A model generated the notes under the pieces. It ran no database searches and had not been told where the DNA came from. It worked only from the letters and a program-made list of their open reading frames with translations. This document shows positions 1-9,577 of a DNA stretch of 35,827 nt, piece after piece. Within the stretch, counting starts at the first letter, position 1; each line of letters opens with the position of its first letter. The translations under genes were made by a program, and so were the position numbers. The stretch comes from Candidatus Colicola caccequi (GTDB lineage: Bacteria; Bacteroidota; Bacteroidia; Bacteroidales; Paludibacteraceae): assembly GCA_018065205.1 (NCBI GenBank), contig JAGHTR010000066.1, positions 1 to 35,827 of the forward strand. The letters run 5' to 3'.

Positions 1-177
1 AATAACCTGGTATTGGCGTCGTCCGCTATCTCGGCCAAAGTATTAGAGCGTGCCCAAATGTCTGCCGATGTTGTTTCTCCTAACTTGATTCGCACAGGCT
101 TGGCATCCGTGATTATCGGCTTGCTCTTACCACTACTCGTACTCTTGCTCTTGTGCTTCCGCAAGGAGATATTATGA
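1..177 (+). CDS. C-terminal fragment of a membrane protein (5' end outside window)
   Basis: Frame 1 reads NNLVLASSAISAKVLERAQMSADVVSPNLIRTGLASVIIGLLLPLLVLLLLCFRKEIL* with a hydrophobic C-terminal helix; stop at 175-177. Confidence 0.6.
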   Translation, partial: NNLVLASSAISAKVLERAQMSADVVSPNLIRTGLASVIIGLLLPLLVLLLLCFRKEIL

Positions 178-205
178 TGTATAACTAATTACCGATGTAA
201 AAAGC

Positions 206-242
206 AATGCGACTTCCGAAAGGAAATCGCATTCTTTTTTTT
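206..242. terminator. Bidirectional intrinsic terminator
   Basis: AATGCGACTTCC-GAAA-GGAAATCGCATT hairpin (206-233) followed by T-run on + strand and TTTTT on - strand; lies between convergent units. Confidence 0.8.
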
Positions 243-243
243 G

Positions 244-318
244 TGGTCCCTCTTGGGCTTGAACCAAGGACCCCCTGATTATGAGTCAGGTGCTACTAAC
301 CAACTGAGCTAAGAGACC
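244..318 (-). tRNA. tRNA with CAU anticodon (tRNA-Ile2 likely, elongator tRNA-Met possible)
   Basis: Reverse complement GGTCTCTTAGCTCAGTTGGTTAGTAGCACCTGACTCATAATCAGGGGGTCCTTGGTTCAAGCCCAAGAGGGACCA folds as cloverleaf; anticodon loop CTCATAA. C4-G69 pair favours the TilS substrate Ile2. Confidence 0.9.
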
Positions 319-344
319 CCGACGCGTAACGTGCGTCAAACGTA

Positions 345-1946
345 TTATTCTGCCTGCTTGGACGTCATGTTATTCAACAGACGTTCAGCTTGCTCTTTAG
401 TAATCATCTTTTGTTCCGGAGTAAGAGTAGGCATTAGTAATACCGTACCTTCCTCTAAGTCATTCGGCGAAGCCATGACGTCGCGGTTAGCGAGGTAGAT
501 ATATACCCAACAATCGGTGTTGTCATAGAAACGACGGGCTAAACGACTTAGCGTTACACCTTCTTCAACCGTTACTTCTTCGGCATCCTTAAGCATGTTA
601 TTCATCTCCTGTTCGCTGATTTGTGCGAATTGGTTCTGAATGTTATCAAAGTCAGCACGGCTCATCATGTGAACTTCAACACGACGGTTAGGTCCGTAAG
701 AACCACGATCGCGCCCCTCTAAGATACCACGACCGATTGGCATCAAACGATTCTTATCAATGCCGTATTGTGTATTCAATTCCTTAGCTACGTTATTAGC
801 ACGACGGGCACTAAGAGCCTTGTTATATGCACTGGTGTTGGTGTTGTCGCAATAACCAATGATAACGGCACACTCATCGTTGTTCTCACGTTGCATACGT
901 GAACCAACTTGATGAACGGTAACTAAACCGGCAGGAGTGATGTCATGTTTGTCATTCTTGAAGTAAATGAAGTAATCCGGCTCTTGAGCCTCCACTTCGT
1001 GGATAACTTGGTTGATAACTTGGTTAAGAACAACGGTATCTTTGTGAATGATAATAACCGTATCTTTGCCTGGTGTTGCAGGAATAACCTCTTGAGGCTG
1101 CTGCTTAGGCGCTACGCGAGACTCGTGGCACATATTGCGAATATGAGAGTGCTTCTCGGCATCAATCTTATAACGTAAAATAGCTTCACAATCAAAAATA
1201 CCATCGTTGTTGTTACCTAAAATACGGCCATCTACCTTGTCATTGGCAAAGTAGTTGTACACTGCTTTAATACCAACGGATACGCTACGAGATACGTTGA
1301 ACTCAAACTCAGCACCACCAAAGAACACACCGACGCATTTGTAACTGTTCATCTTGTCAGGGGTTTGCGTGGCTGTGGTGTATTTGTTAGCATCATCTAC
1401 CCAAATACGTGTTCCGTCGGCAAGTGTCTTATAGTCGCCAGCGGGGAATTGAATTTCATTCTTCCACCACGCAGCACCACCACCGAGCAAGAGGTTGAGC
1501 GCAAACAATTTGTACTTGTTTTGAGGACGCCAGCAGTTGAAGATATCAAATGTGATATATCCACTTGCTTGGTGCATCATACCTTTAAGCAACTTCTCTG
1601 CATCCTTGTCGCTTTTGCCGAAAACAGCATGTTGGCGGAATTGATATTGCAAGGCCAGACCCCAAGTGCTATTGAAGTGATATTCAACACCCAAACCTAC
1701 AGTTGGGGCGTAAACAGCATGCTTCTGCTCACTGGTGAAGTCTCCGTCAAAGACGTTAAAACCGCCGGTAAGGAATAAACTAACGCGAGTAATCGAGTCT
1801 GATACGCTTTCTTGTGGTTTAAAAGGGTGAATACCTTTAACCTCGGATTGTTCCTCTGTCTCCACCTCATTTGAATTAGCGGGAGCCGCCATAACCAAAG
1901 AGAATGAAAGGGCTGCGACAGATGCTAAAAATAATTTCTTAAACAT
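345..1946 (-). CDS. OmpA family outer membrane protein (beta-barrel + OmpA C-terminal domain + LysM-like tail)
   Basis: 533 aa; signal peptide; OmpA-like region (YFIYFKNDKHDITPAGL...GYCDNTNTSAYNKALSARRANNVAKEL...GRGILEGRDRGSYGPNRRVEVHM) and C-terminal LysM-like segment. Confidence 0.85.
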   Translation of the reverse strand: MFKKLFLASVAALSFSLVMAAPANSNEVETEEQSEVKGIHPFKPQESVSDSITRVSLFLTGGFNVFDGDFTSEQKHAVYAPTVGLGVEYHFNSTWGLALQYQFRQHAVFGKSDKDAEKLLKGMMHQASGYITFDIFNCWRPQNKYKLFALNLLLGGGAAWWKNEIQFPAGDYKTLADGTRIWVDDANKYTTATQTPDKMNSYKCVGVFFGGAEFEFNVSRSVSVGIKAVYNYFANDKVDGRILGNNNDGIFDCEAILRYKIDAEKHSHIRNMCHESRVAPKQQPQEVIPATPGKDTVIIIHKDTVVLNQVINQVIHEVEAQEPDYFIYFKNDKHDITPAGLVTVHQVGSRMQRENNDECAVIIGYCDNTNTSAYNKALSARRANNVAKELNTQYGIDKNRLMPIGRGILEGRDRGSYGPNRRVEVHMMSRADFDNIQNQFAQISEQEMNNMLKDAEEVTVEEGVTLSRLARRFYDNTDCWVYIYLANRDVMASPNDLEEGTVLLMPTLTPEQKMITKEQAERLLNNMTSKQAE

Positions 1947-1989
1947 AGTATTGTTAGGATAGATTAGTCAATAATTCAAAATCAGCGTG

Positions 1990-2021
1990 CAAAGGTACAC
2001 ATTTTTTTTGGAATAAACAAA
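1990..2021 (-). promoter_or_regulatory. Bacteroidetes-type promoter for OmpA-like gene
   Basis: Minus-strand TACCTTTG (1990-1997) and TTTG (2018-2021), spacing 20. Confidence 0.7.
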
Positions 2022-2057
2022 TTTTTTTATAAAAAAATGTAAATTTCATGGAAAATC

Positions 2058-2089
2058 CTTGCATATATGGCTTCTTTTTAGTATCTTTG
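2058..2089 (+). promoter_or_regulatory. Bacteroidetes-type promoter for pta operon
   Basis: CTTG (2058-2061) N20 TATCTTTG (2082-2089). Confidence 0.65.
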
Positions 2090-2128
2090 CACAAATATTA
2101 TGCCAAAAGTGGTTAAATTAAGAAGGTT

Positions 2129-3127
2129 ATGACAATTTTAGAAAAAATGAGTGAACGCGCGCGCAAAAATCTGCAGCGTATTGTACTTCCAGAGGGTGAC
2201 GAGCCGCGTACTTTAGAGGCTGCAAATATATTGCTTAAAGAACGTTTGGCTAAGCTGATACTGATTGGTGATAAGGCAACTATTGAAAAGATGACTGCCG
2301 AGAATGGGTATGACTATATTCGTGAAGCAACCATTTTTGATCCGGCTACCGAACCTAAAATGATGGAGTATGCTCACTTGCTTTACGAACTGCGTAAGGC
2401 TAAAGGTATGACGGAAGAGGAGGCGATAAAGAAAGCCCAAGACCCTTTGTACTTGGGGTGTTTGATGATAAAGAACGGAGATGCTGACGGCGAATTGGCG
2501 GGTGCGCGCGGAACGACGGCTGATACGATTCGACCTGCTTTCCAGATTCTCAAAACAAAACCTAATTGCAAAATCGTAAGTGGTGCTTTCCTTATGTTTA
2601 CCCCTGCTAACCAATTGGGGGAGGATGGGTTCTTGGTTTTTGCAGACTGTGCTGTTAATCCGTGCCCAAATGCCGAAGAATTGGCGCAAATAGCTATATC
2701 TACAGCCGAGACTGCTCGCAGTTTGGCACAAATAGAGCCACGCGTAGCTATGCTGTCTTTCTCAACGAAGGGATCGGCCAAACATGAACTGGTGGACAAA
2801 GTGACCGAAGCAACGCGTTTGGCTAAAGAAATGGACCCCAATCTAATCATAGATGGTGAGTTGCAAGCGGATGCTGCATTGGTGGAGAGTGTCGGACTTA
2901 AAAAGGCTCCCGGAAGTAGTGTTGCCGGTAAGGCTAATGTGCTTGTTTTCCCGGATTTACAAGCTGGCAATATAGGATATAAATTGGTGGAACGTTTCTC
3001 GGGCGCTGATGCTGTGGGACCTATTTTGCAAGGTATAGCTGCTCCGGTGAATGACCTGAGTCGTGGTTGTAAGGTACAAGATATTGTACAAATGGTAATC
3101 ATTACTGCCAATCAAGCGATAGGGTGA
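2129..3127 (+). CDS. pta: Phosphate acetyltransferase
   Basis: 332 aa; RIVLPEGDEPRTLEAA start, GSSVAGKANVLVFPDLQAGNIGYKLVERF and GPILQG motifs; followed by ackA. Confidence 0.95.
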   Translation: MTILEKMSERARKNLQRIVLPEGDEPRTLEAANILLKERLAKLILIGDKATIEKMTAENGYDYIREATIFDPATEPKMMEYAHLLYELRKAKGMTEEEAIKKAQDPLYLGCLMIKNGDADGELAGARGTTADTIRPAFQILKTKPNCKIVSGAFLMFTPANQLGEDGFLVFADCAVNPCPNAEELAQIAISTAETARSLAQIEPRVAMLSFSTKGSAKHELVDKVTEATRLAKEMDPNLIIDGELQADAALVESVGLKKAPGSSVAGKANVLVFPDLQAGNIGYKLVERFSGADAVGPILQGIAAPVNDLSRGCKVQDIVQMVIITANQAIG

Positions 3128-3158
3128 GAATTAATTAGTAGACAAACAATAAGATAAT

Positions 3159-4352
3159 ATGAAGATATTAGTTTTGAACTGTGGTAGTTCGTCCATTAAG
3201 TACGCTTTGTACAATATGGATAATCGCACTGTGATGACATCCGGTGGCGCAGAGCGCGTTGGGTTGCCGGATGCGTTTGTAAAAGTGAAGATGCCTGATG
3301 GTGAGAAGAAAAAAATCATGCATGACATTCCTGAACATACTGAAGGTGTTAAGTTCATTTTCTCTTTACTCACCGATCCTGAGATAGGTGTTATCAAATC
3401 TCTCAAGGAGATTGATGCTGTGGGGCATCGTATGGTGCATGGCGGAGAAAAATTCCAGCAGAGTGTGCGCATTGATGAAGAGGTTCTTAAAGCATTTGAG
3501 GCTGTCAGTGACTTGGCTCCGTTGCATAATCCCGCCAATATGAAGGGAATAAAAGCGGTGTCTGAACTGATGCCCGGATTACCACAAGTAGGTGTGTTTG
3601 ATACGGCTTTCCATCAAACGATGCCGGATTATGCATATATGTACGCATTGCCCTACGATGTCTATAAAAAATATGGTGTACGCCGTTATGGTTTCCATGG
3701 TACATCTCATCGCTATGTGTCCCATCGTGTTTGCGAGATTCTTGGGGTGCCTTTTGATCAGCAGCGTATCATCACATGCCATATTGGCAATGGCGCTTCC
3801 TTGGCTGCAATCAAGAATGGTAAGTGTATGGATACCAGTATGGGCTTAACTCCACTTGAGGGTGTGATGATGGGCACTCGTGCCGGTGATGTAGATGGTG
3901 GGGCTATTACATACTTGATGAAGAAAATGCAAATGACTCCGGACCAAATGTCGAATTTCCTCAACAAGGATGGTGGTGTGGCCGGTATTGCTACGGTAGG
4001 TTCGGATATGCGTGATGTGGAGGCTGCTTGCAAAGATGGTGATGACCGAGCTCGTTTAGCCATTGAGATGTACTCGTATCGTATAAAAAAATACATCGGC
4101 GCTTATGCTGCTGCAATGGGGGGAGTAGATATTATCGTATTTACTGCCGGAGTAGGTGAAAATCAACCGGGATTGCGTCGTCGAATGTGCGAAGGATTAG
4201 AGTTCTTAGGTGTTAAGATTGACGAGAATGTAAATGCCACATTGCGTGGTGAGGAGAAGGTAATATCTGCCACGGATAGCAAAGTAAAAGTCGTGGTCGT
4301 ACCTACAGATGAAGAATTAATGATTGCATTAGACACACAAGCTTTATTATAA
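3159..4352 (+). CDS. ackA: Acetate kinase
   Basis: 397 aa; MKILVLNCGSSSIKY, GHRMVHGGEKF, FDTAFHQTMP, GFHGTSHRYVS, HIGNGASLAAI motifs. Confidence 0.97.
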   Translation: MKILVLNCGSSSIKYALYNMDNRTVMTSGGAERVGLPDAFVKVKMPDGEKKKIMHDIPEHTEGVKFIFSLLTDPEIGVIKSLKEIDAVGHRMVHGGEKFQQSVRIDEEVLKAFEAVSDLAPLHNPANMKGIKAVSELMPGLPQVGVFDTAFHQTMPDYAYMYALPYDVYKKYGVRRYGFHGTSHRYVSHRVCEILGVPFDQQRIITCHIGNGASLAAIKNGKCMDTSMGLTPLEGVMMGTRAGDVDGGAITYLMKKMQMTPDQMSNFLNKDGGVAGIATVGSDMRDVEAACKDGDDRARLAIEMYSYRIKKYIGAYAAAMGGVDIIVFTAGVGENQPGLRRRMCEGLEFLGVKIDENVNATLRGEEKVISATDSKVKVVVVPTDEELMIALDTQALL

Positions 4353-6011
4353 ATGAAACCAATTATTTATCAATTATTTCTCCGTACTTTTACCAACTAC
4401 AATCCTACTCGTAAACGGAACGGAAGCCGTGAAGAAAATGGTTGTGGTAAATTTAAGGACTTCACAGTCAAGGCTCTCAAGGCTATTTATGATTTAGGCG
4501 CTACTCATATATGGTTCACCGGTGTGATTCGCCATGCTACGGCGGAATACAATACCCCTTCCATTACGAAAGGTAAAGCCGGCTCGCCTTATGCTATTAC
4601 CGACTACTACGATGTGGATCCGGACTTGGCGGTAGATACCGCTAAACGTATGGAGGAATTTGAACAACTGATTAGTCGTACCCACAAGGCTGGATTACAA
4701 GTCATTATTGACTTCGTTCCTAACCATGTGAGCCGCGAATATAAATCCATCTGCAAGCCAAAGAACGTAAAGGATTTAGGTCAGACGGACCATCCAGAAT
4801 GGGCTTTCTCACCACTCAATAACTTCTACTATTTGCCCGGAGAGAAATTCGCCCCGCAGTTTGCTATGGAGGACTACGAAGAATTCCCCGCTAAAGTGAC
4901 GGGTAACGACTGTTTTTCGGCACATCCCACTAAAGACGACTGGTATGAGACCGTTAAACTGAACTATGGAGTACACTATTTGGGTGGCAGAGAAAAACAA
5001 TTCAATCCCATTCCTGATACGTGGAAGAAAATGCAAGATATTTTGCGTTTTTGGGCAAGTAAAGGCGTGGATGCGTTCCGTGTTGACATGGCGGAAATGG
5101 TGCCGGTTGAGTTCTGGAGTTGGGTCATTCCATTTATTCATAAACACTTCCCCAGGGTGCAATTCATTGCCGAATGCTATAATCCACAATTATATCACCC
5201 CTATTTGGAAGCAGGCTTTGATTACTTGTACGATAAAGTGGGTATGTATGAATATTTGCGTGGCGTAACCAGTAAGAATTGGCCAGCTGAAGGTATTACC
5301 AACCAGTGGCAGGCTGTGGAGGATATTCGTGAACGGATGTTGTATTTTTTGGAAAACCATGACGAACAACGTTTGGCTTCTGGTTTTTATTGCGGTCGTG
5401 GAATGTGCGCTGAGCCGGCAATGATAGTGGCGGCTACATTAGGCACCAATCCAGTCATGGTATATGCCGGACAGGAATTGGGTGAAACCGGCATGGATTG
5501 CGAAGGCTTCTCGGGAATGGATGGCCGCAGTAGTATATTTGATTATTGGGGAATTAAGTCTTTGCAGGCTTGGACTAATAATGGAAAATTTGATGGAAAG
5601 TTGCTTAATGATGAGCAAAAAGCCTTGCGCGCTTTTTATCAAAAACTGCTTACTACAGCTAGAGAGAATATTGCTATTCAGCAAGGTAAGATGTTTGATC
5701 TTGAATATGCTCAGGGTGAAGGTTTTAATCGTCACGAACAGTATGCTTATTTGCGTAAGCAGGATAATGAACTATTGCTTATTGTTCTTAACTTTGACGA
5801 CCGTAAGGTAGATTTGAAGGTGAATATCCCTCAAGCTGCGTTAGACTATCTTAAGCAAGAACCAATCAAAGATGGTTCCGCAGTGGATTTGTTAACGGAT
5901 GCCAAGTATAAGAATTTTGCATTTAGTGTAGAGGAACCGGTACGGATATCCTTGGAGCCTTGGAAGGGTATCATTCTATCTATCAAGGATGGTAAGAAAA
6001 GAAAACGTTGA
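4353..6011 (+). CDS. Alpha-amylase family (GH13-like) glycoside hydrolase
   Basis: 552 aa; DFVPNHVSR, GVDAFRVDMAE (nucleophile), FIAECYNP (acid/base), FLENHDEQR motifs; ATG directly abuts the ackA stop. Confidence 0.9.
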   Translation: MKPIIYQLFLRTFTNYNPTRKRNGSREENGCGKFKDFTVKALKAIYDLGATHIWFTGVIRHATAEYNTPSITKGKAGSPYAITDYYDVDPDLAVDTAKRMEEFEQLISRTHKAGLQVIIDFVPNHVSREYKSICKPKNVKDLGQTDHPEWAFSPLNNFYYLPGEKFAPQFAMEDYEEFPAKVTGNDCFSAHPTKDDWYETVKLNYGVHYLGGREKQFNPIPDTWKKMQDILRFWASKGVDAFRVDMAEMVPVEFWSWVIPFIHKHFPRVQFIAECYNPQLYHPYLEAGFDYLYDKVGMYEYLRGVTSKNWPAEGITNQWQAVEDIRERMLYFLENHDEQRLASGFYCGRGMCAEPAMIVAATLGTNPVMVYAGQELGETGMDCEGFSGMDGRSSIFDYWGIKSLQAWTNNGKFDGKLLNDEQKALRAFYQKLLTTARENIAIQQGKMFDLEYAQGEGFNRHEQYAYLRKQDNELLLIVLNFDDRKVDLKVNIPQAALDYLKQEPIKDGSAVDLLTDAKYKNFAFSVEEPVRISLEPWKGIILSIKDGKKRKR

Positions 6012-6973
6012 TGTTTGAACAAATTAAAGCATATTGTCGTTTGTTGCGTTGGCCTAATCTGATTATGCTCCTTATCGTGGTATGGGTGATGGAGCAGTGG
6101 GTTGCAGTCCCTGTGCTGAACGCCTGTCAGTTCGGTGTGCAATTACCTTGGTGGTGTGTGATGTTGATGATGCTATCTGTTACCTTTATTGCTGCGGGGG
6201 GATATGTGATTAACGACTATTTTGATATCAAGATTGACCGTATCAATAAACCTGATCAACTCATTGTAACACAATCCGTTACTAAGGATGCTGCGATGCA
6301 TTGTCATCAACTGCTCACTATTCTTGGTGCTGCAATGGGCTTGGTGGTGGCTTGGTGGTGCCGAAGTTGGGGTATCGGATTGACGATGATTCTGGTTCCT
6401 GGATTATTGTGGTTCTATTCCAGTAGTTATAAACGCCAGTTTATTATTGGCAATGTAATTGTGGCATTCTTGGCTGCTATGCCGTCGTTGGTTGTAGCAA
6501 TGGCCAATGTGGGATACTTGCAGCGTCGTTATGGCGATATCTTAGTTTTCTCTCCGGTTAACCAAGATCTCTATGTTTGGTTGGGTGGTTTTGGATTATT
6601 TGCTTTCCTCACAACGCTCATGCGTGAAATGATGAAGGATATGCAGGATCAACAGGGTGACCGTGAATTAGAATGCCATACCTTACCGGTGCGCTTTGGC
6701 GACTGGGCCACTAAGTGGGTTGTTACCATTATCGGAAGCATAACCCTTGGTTTGTTAGCATGGATAGGTTTTGATTTAGTTCCATATGAGCATACATGGA
6801 ATACATTAAGTTCACGGTACATAGCCTTTGGTATTATGACTCCGTTAGTATGTAGTTTGTGGCTGATGTGGGCCGCTAAGATTCCTTCGGACTATCGGTC
6901 GGCACAAGGTGTGATGAAGTTTGTGATGTTGATGGGTGTGCTTTACGGTTTTGTTATTTCTAACTCATTATGA
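6008..6973 (+). CDS. UbiA-family prenyltransferase
   Basis: 321 aa membrane protein; NDYFDIKIDRINKPDQ and second Asp-rich region DMQDQQGDRE; overlaps upstream stop by 4 nt. Confidence 0.88.
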   Translation: MMFEQIKAYCRLLRWPNLIMLLIVVWVMEQWVAVPVLNACQFGVQLPWWCVMLMMLSVTFIAAGGYVINDYFDIKIDRINKPDQLIVTQSVTKDAAMHCHQLLTILGAAMGLVVAWWCRSWGIGLTMILVPGLLWFYSSSYKRQFIIGNVIVAFLAAMPSLVVAMANVGYLQRRYGDILVFSPVNQDLYVWLGGFGLFAFLTTLMREMMKDMQDQQGDRELECHTLPVRFGDWATKWVVTIIGSITLGLLAWIGFDLVPYEHTWNTLSSRYIAFGIMTPLVCSLWLMWAAKIPSDYRSAQGVMKFVMLMGVLYGFVISNSL

Positions 6974-7536
6974 GAATTATCTTAGGTAGTCAGTCTCCAA
7001 GACGTCGTGAATTGATGGCAGGATTAGATATCCCATTTAAGACTATTACCATTGATGCGGATGAACATTATCCATCCTCGCTTCAAGGTGGCGATATACC
7101 TATCTACATTGCGTGCAACAAGGCGCGTGCATACGCGAGACCATTGGACTCGGACGAATTGCTGATTACGGCCGATACAATAGTGTGGCTGAATGGACAA
7201 GTACTAGGTAAACCTAAAGATGAATTAGATGCTTGCCGAATGTTGCGTATGCTGAGTGGTCAGACTCATCAGGTCTATACCGGAGTATGTTTTATGACCC
7301 AACAAGGCATAGTGGCTAAGTTTGTGGATAAAACCGATGTGACCTTTAAGCCGCTTACCGATGACGAGATAACTAACTACGTGGCAACCTACCATCCCTT
7401 AGATAAGGCCGGTGCTTATGGCGTGCAAGAATGGATAGGGTATGTTGCCGTAACACAGTTGAGTGGATCGTATTTTAACGTAATGGGGTTGCCTATTCAT
7501 CGCGTATATGCTACGCTTAAGGAATTAGGCTACTAG
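6970..7536 (+). CDS. maf: Maf-like nucleotide pyrophosphatase
   Basis: 188 aa; LGSQSPRRRELM, ADTIVWLNGQVLGKP, YTGV motifs. Confidence 0.93.
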   Translation: MRIILGSQSPRRRELMAGLDIPFKTITIDADEHYPSSLQGGDIPIYIACNKARAYARPLDSDELLITADTIVWLNGQVLGKPKDELDACRMLRMLSGQTHQVYTGVCFMTQQGIVAKFVDKTDVTFKPLTDDEITNYVATYHPLDKAGAYGVQEWIGYVAVTQLSGSYFNVMGLPIHRVYATLKELGY

Positions 7537-7539
7537 TTT

Positions 7540-8532
7540 TCACTGCAATCGATTGATACTATAATCTAACAAGGATAGTAAACTATTCTTGGCAGATGCC
7601 TCGTGGAAGATACTCAGGGCATCAATGGCTTGTTGTTTGTGTTGCTGCATTTGTTGGTACGCATAGCGAATGCCATCATATCGTAGCACAAAAGATTTAA
7701 TTTCTTGTTCAGCCTCAAAGGTATCAATATGTGGCTCTTTATGATATAAGTCCTCTGCTATCTGCTGAATCGCTTGACACTCTTCGCGAGAAGCTCGCTT
7801 GAGAGCAATGAGTAGTGGCAAGGTTGCTTTACCATCGCGGATATCTCCCATAGTAGGTTTGCCTATCTCATCCGAATCGGAATAATCCAAGATATCGTCT
7901 TTGATTTGGAAACACATACCTAAATGATGTCCAAACTCCCGTAATGCGGAGGCTTGCCGCATAGTGGAACCGGAAGATTCTGCTCCTGCTTCCATACAGG
8001 CGGCAAAAAGGCAAGCTGTTTTTTGCTCAATGACCCGGTAATATTGCTCTTCAGATATCCACATTGTGGCATTGGAATGCAATTGCAGTAGTTCGCCAGA
8101 AGACAAAGATACTCCCATTTCGGCGACAATATTTGTGATGCGAGCATTGCGTACATTAGCGATAAGTTGCATCACTCGTGCCAATAGAAAGTCGCCCACC
8201 AAAATAGCAATTTTATTGGTCCAACGTACATGTACAGCCTCATGCCCCCGACGAGTAATACTTGAGTCAACCACATCATCATGGATAAGGGACGCGGTAT
8301 GTAATAACTCCAAAGCTACAGCCGAGTCAATTGTTTTATCTGTAATGCCTCGGCATAACTTAGCCGATAATAGCACTAGTTGTGGACGCAGCTGTTTTCC
8401 ACGCTTAACAAGCAAGTATTGCAGCACATCTTTGAGTACAGGCTGATCGCACTGCAGGGCCTGCTCAAAAGAGTGCTCAAAGACATGGAAATCTTGTTTA
8501 ATAGGAGCGAGTATATCTTGTGGATTCACCAT
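7540..8532 (-). CDS. Polyprenyl synthetase family protein
   Basis: 330 aa; LIHDDVVD first and IKDDILDY second Asp-rich motifs, GKQLRP. Confidence 0.93.
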   Translation of the reverse strand: MVNPQDILAPIKQDFHVFEHSFEQALQCDQPVLKDVLQYLLVKRGKQLRPQLVLLSAKLCRGITDKTIDSAVALELLHTASLIHDDVVDSSITRRGHEAVHVRWTNKIAILVGDFLLARVMQLIANVRNARITNIVAEMGVSLSSGELLQLHSNATMWISEEQYYRVIEQKTACLFAACMEAGAESSGSTMRQASALREFGHHLGMCFQIKDDILDYSDSDEIGKPTMGDIRDGKATLPLLIALKRASREECQAIQQIAEDLYHKEPHIDTFEAEQEIKSFVLRYDGIRYAYQQMQQHKQQAIDALSIFHEASAKNSLLSLLDYSINRLQ

Positions 8533-8538
8533 ATTCAG

Positions 8539-9471
8539 TTAGTTATTATCTGTCTGCAAAAAATTAATGATTACTAGAGAGGCCATCGCTTCAACTATAG
8601 GAAGAGCTCGAAGAGCAATACAAGCATCATGCCGACCATTATAGCATTGTGTAATGGAGGATGCCGGTTTGAAAGCGCAACGAAACGAGATAGGTAATCC
8701 ATTGGTAATCCCCCCCTCTATACCACCGGAAGATGGACAAGGTATTTCACTATGGGCATAGAGGTCACTTCCGTGTTTAGACATATCGAAGCCTGTTCCA
8801 TATTCAAACCCTTTGCAACCATTGATGCTTAGCATCGCTGCGGCTAAGTGACTTTGTAACTTGTCAAAGATAGGTTCTCCTATTCCCGCTTTAACTCCTG
8901 TAATGATACATTGTACAATACCACCGATGCTATCACCTGCTTTTTGTGTGGCAGCCAATAGCGATTCAAAGCATTCACTGCGTGTTTCTAAACCGACTTG
9001 TATGACTTGTGCTTGGATAGTGATACCCTGCTTCTCTAGTTGCTGTTTTGCTATAGCCCCTGCTACGACACGTGAGGCGGTTTCTCGGGCAGAAGCTCGT
9101 CCTCCGCCGCGCCAGTCACGGATGCCGTACTTGACTTGATAGGTGTAATCGGCATGCCCGGGGCGATAATGATTCTTCATCCATTCATAGTCTTCCGGCC
9201 GAATATCTGTGTTGCGAATGATAAACGCGATTGGTGTACCTAATGTTACTCCATCCATTACACCGCTTAGCCACTCTACTTCATCTGCCTCGTTTTTGGC
9301 TCGCGGAGAGGTGCCGACGGCTTGTTTACCACTGCGACGGAGTATTTCGGATCTTACCAAGTCAAGATTAATATGCAACCCGGCAGGGACACCATCTAAT
9401 ACTCCACCGATAGCCTTGCCGTGCGATTCACCAAAACTTGTAAAGGTCCATTTTTCTCCAAAAAAGTTCAT
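8539..9471 (-). CDS. aroC: Chorismate synthase (compact, about 310 aa)
   Basis: Likely start MNFFGEKWTFTSFGESHG at 9471 (ORF track extends to 9492). RPGHADYTYQVKYGIRDWRGGGRASARETASRV, GIGEPIFDKL, LSINGCKGFEYGTGF, GGIEGGITNG, GRHDACIALRALPIVEAM. Confidence 0.93.
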   Translation of the reverse strand: MNFFGEKWTFTSFGESHGKAIGGVLDGVPAGLHINLDLVRSEILRRSGKQAVGTSPRAKNEADEVEWLSGVMDGVTLGTPIAFIIRNTDIRPEDYEWMKNHYRPGHADYTYQVKYGIRDWRGGGRASARETASRVVAGAIAKQQLEKQGITIQAQVIQVGLETRSECFESLLAATQKAGDSIGGIVQCIITGVKAGIGEPIFDKLQSHLAAAMLSINGCKGFEYGTGFDMSKHGSDLYAHSEIPCPSSGGIEGGITNGLPISFRCAFKPASSITQCYNGRHDACIALRALPIVEAMASLVIINFLQTDNN

Positions 9472-9489
9472 TGTGCACTTATTTTTCCG

Positions 9490-9537
9490 CAAAATTACAA
9501 ATAAATTTGCATATCTGCAAATATTTTAGTAACTTTG
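9490..9537. promoter_or_regulatory. Overlapping divergent promoters for aroC (-) and the PCMD-like gene (+)
   Basis: +: TTTG 9506-9509, N20, TAACTTTG 9530-9537. -: TTTG (CAAA 9518-9521), N20, TAATTTTG (9490-9497). Confidence 0.7.
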
Positions 9538-9577
9538 CAGCGTTTTCCGATATTATGAAGTAAAATAGCAGCGAATT

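Noticed and set aside
945-1778. Plus-strand ORFs 945-1178 and 1365-1778
   Set aside because: Antisense to a clear OmpA-family CDS, no recognisable family.
2213-3111. Antisense ORFs opposite pta (172 and 242 aa)
   Set aside because: No recognisable domains; they mirror codon usage of pta on the other strand.
8539-9492. aroC as a pseudogene because of its short length
   Set aside because: Reading frame is intact and all main active-site blocks are present; in-frame compaction is a better explanation.
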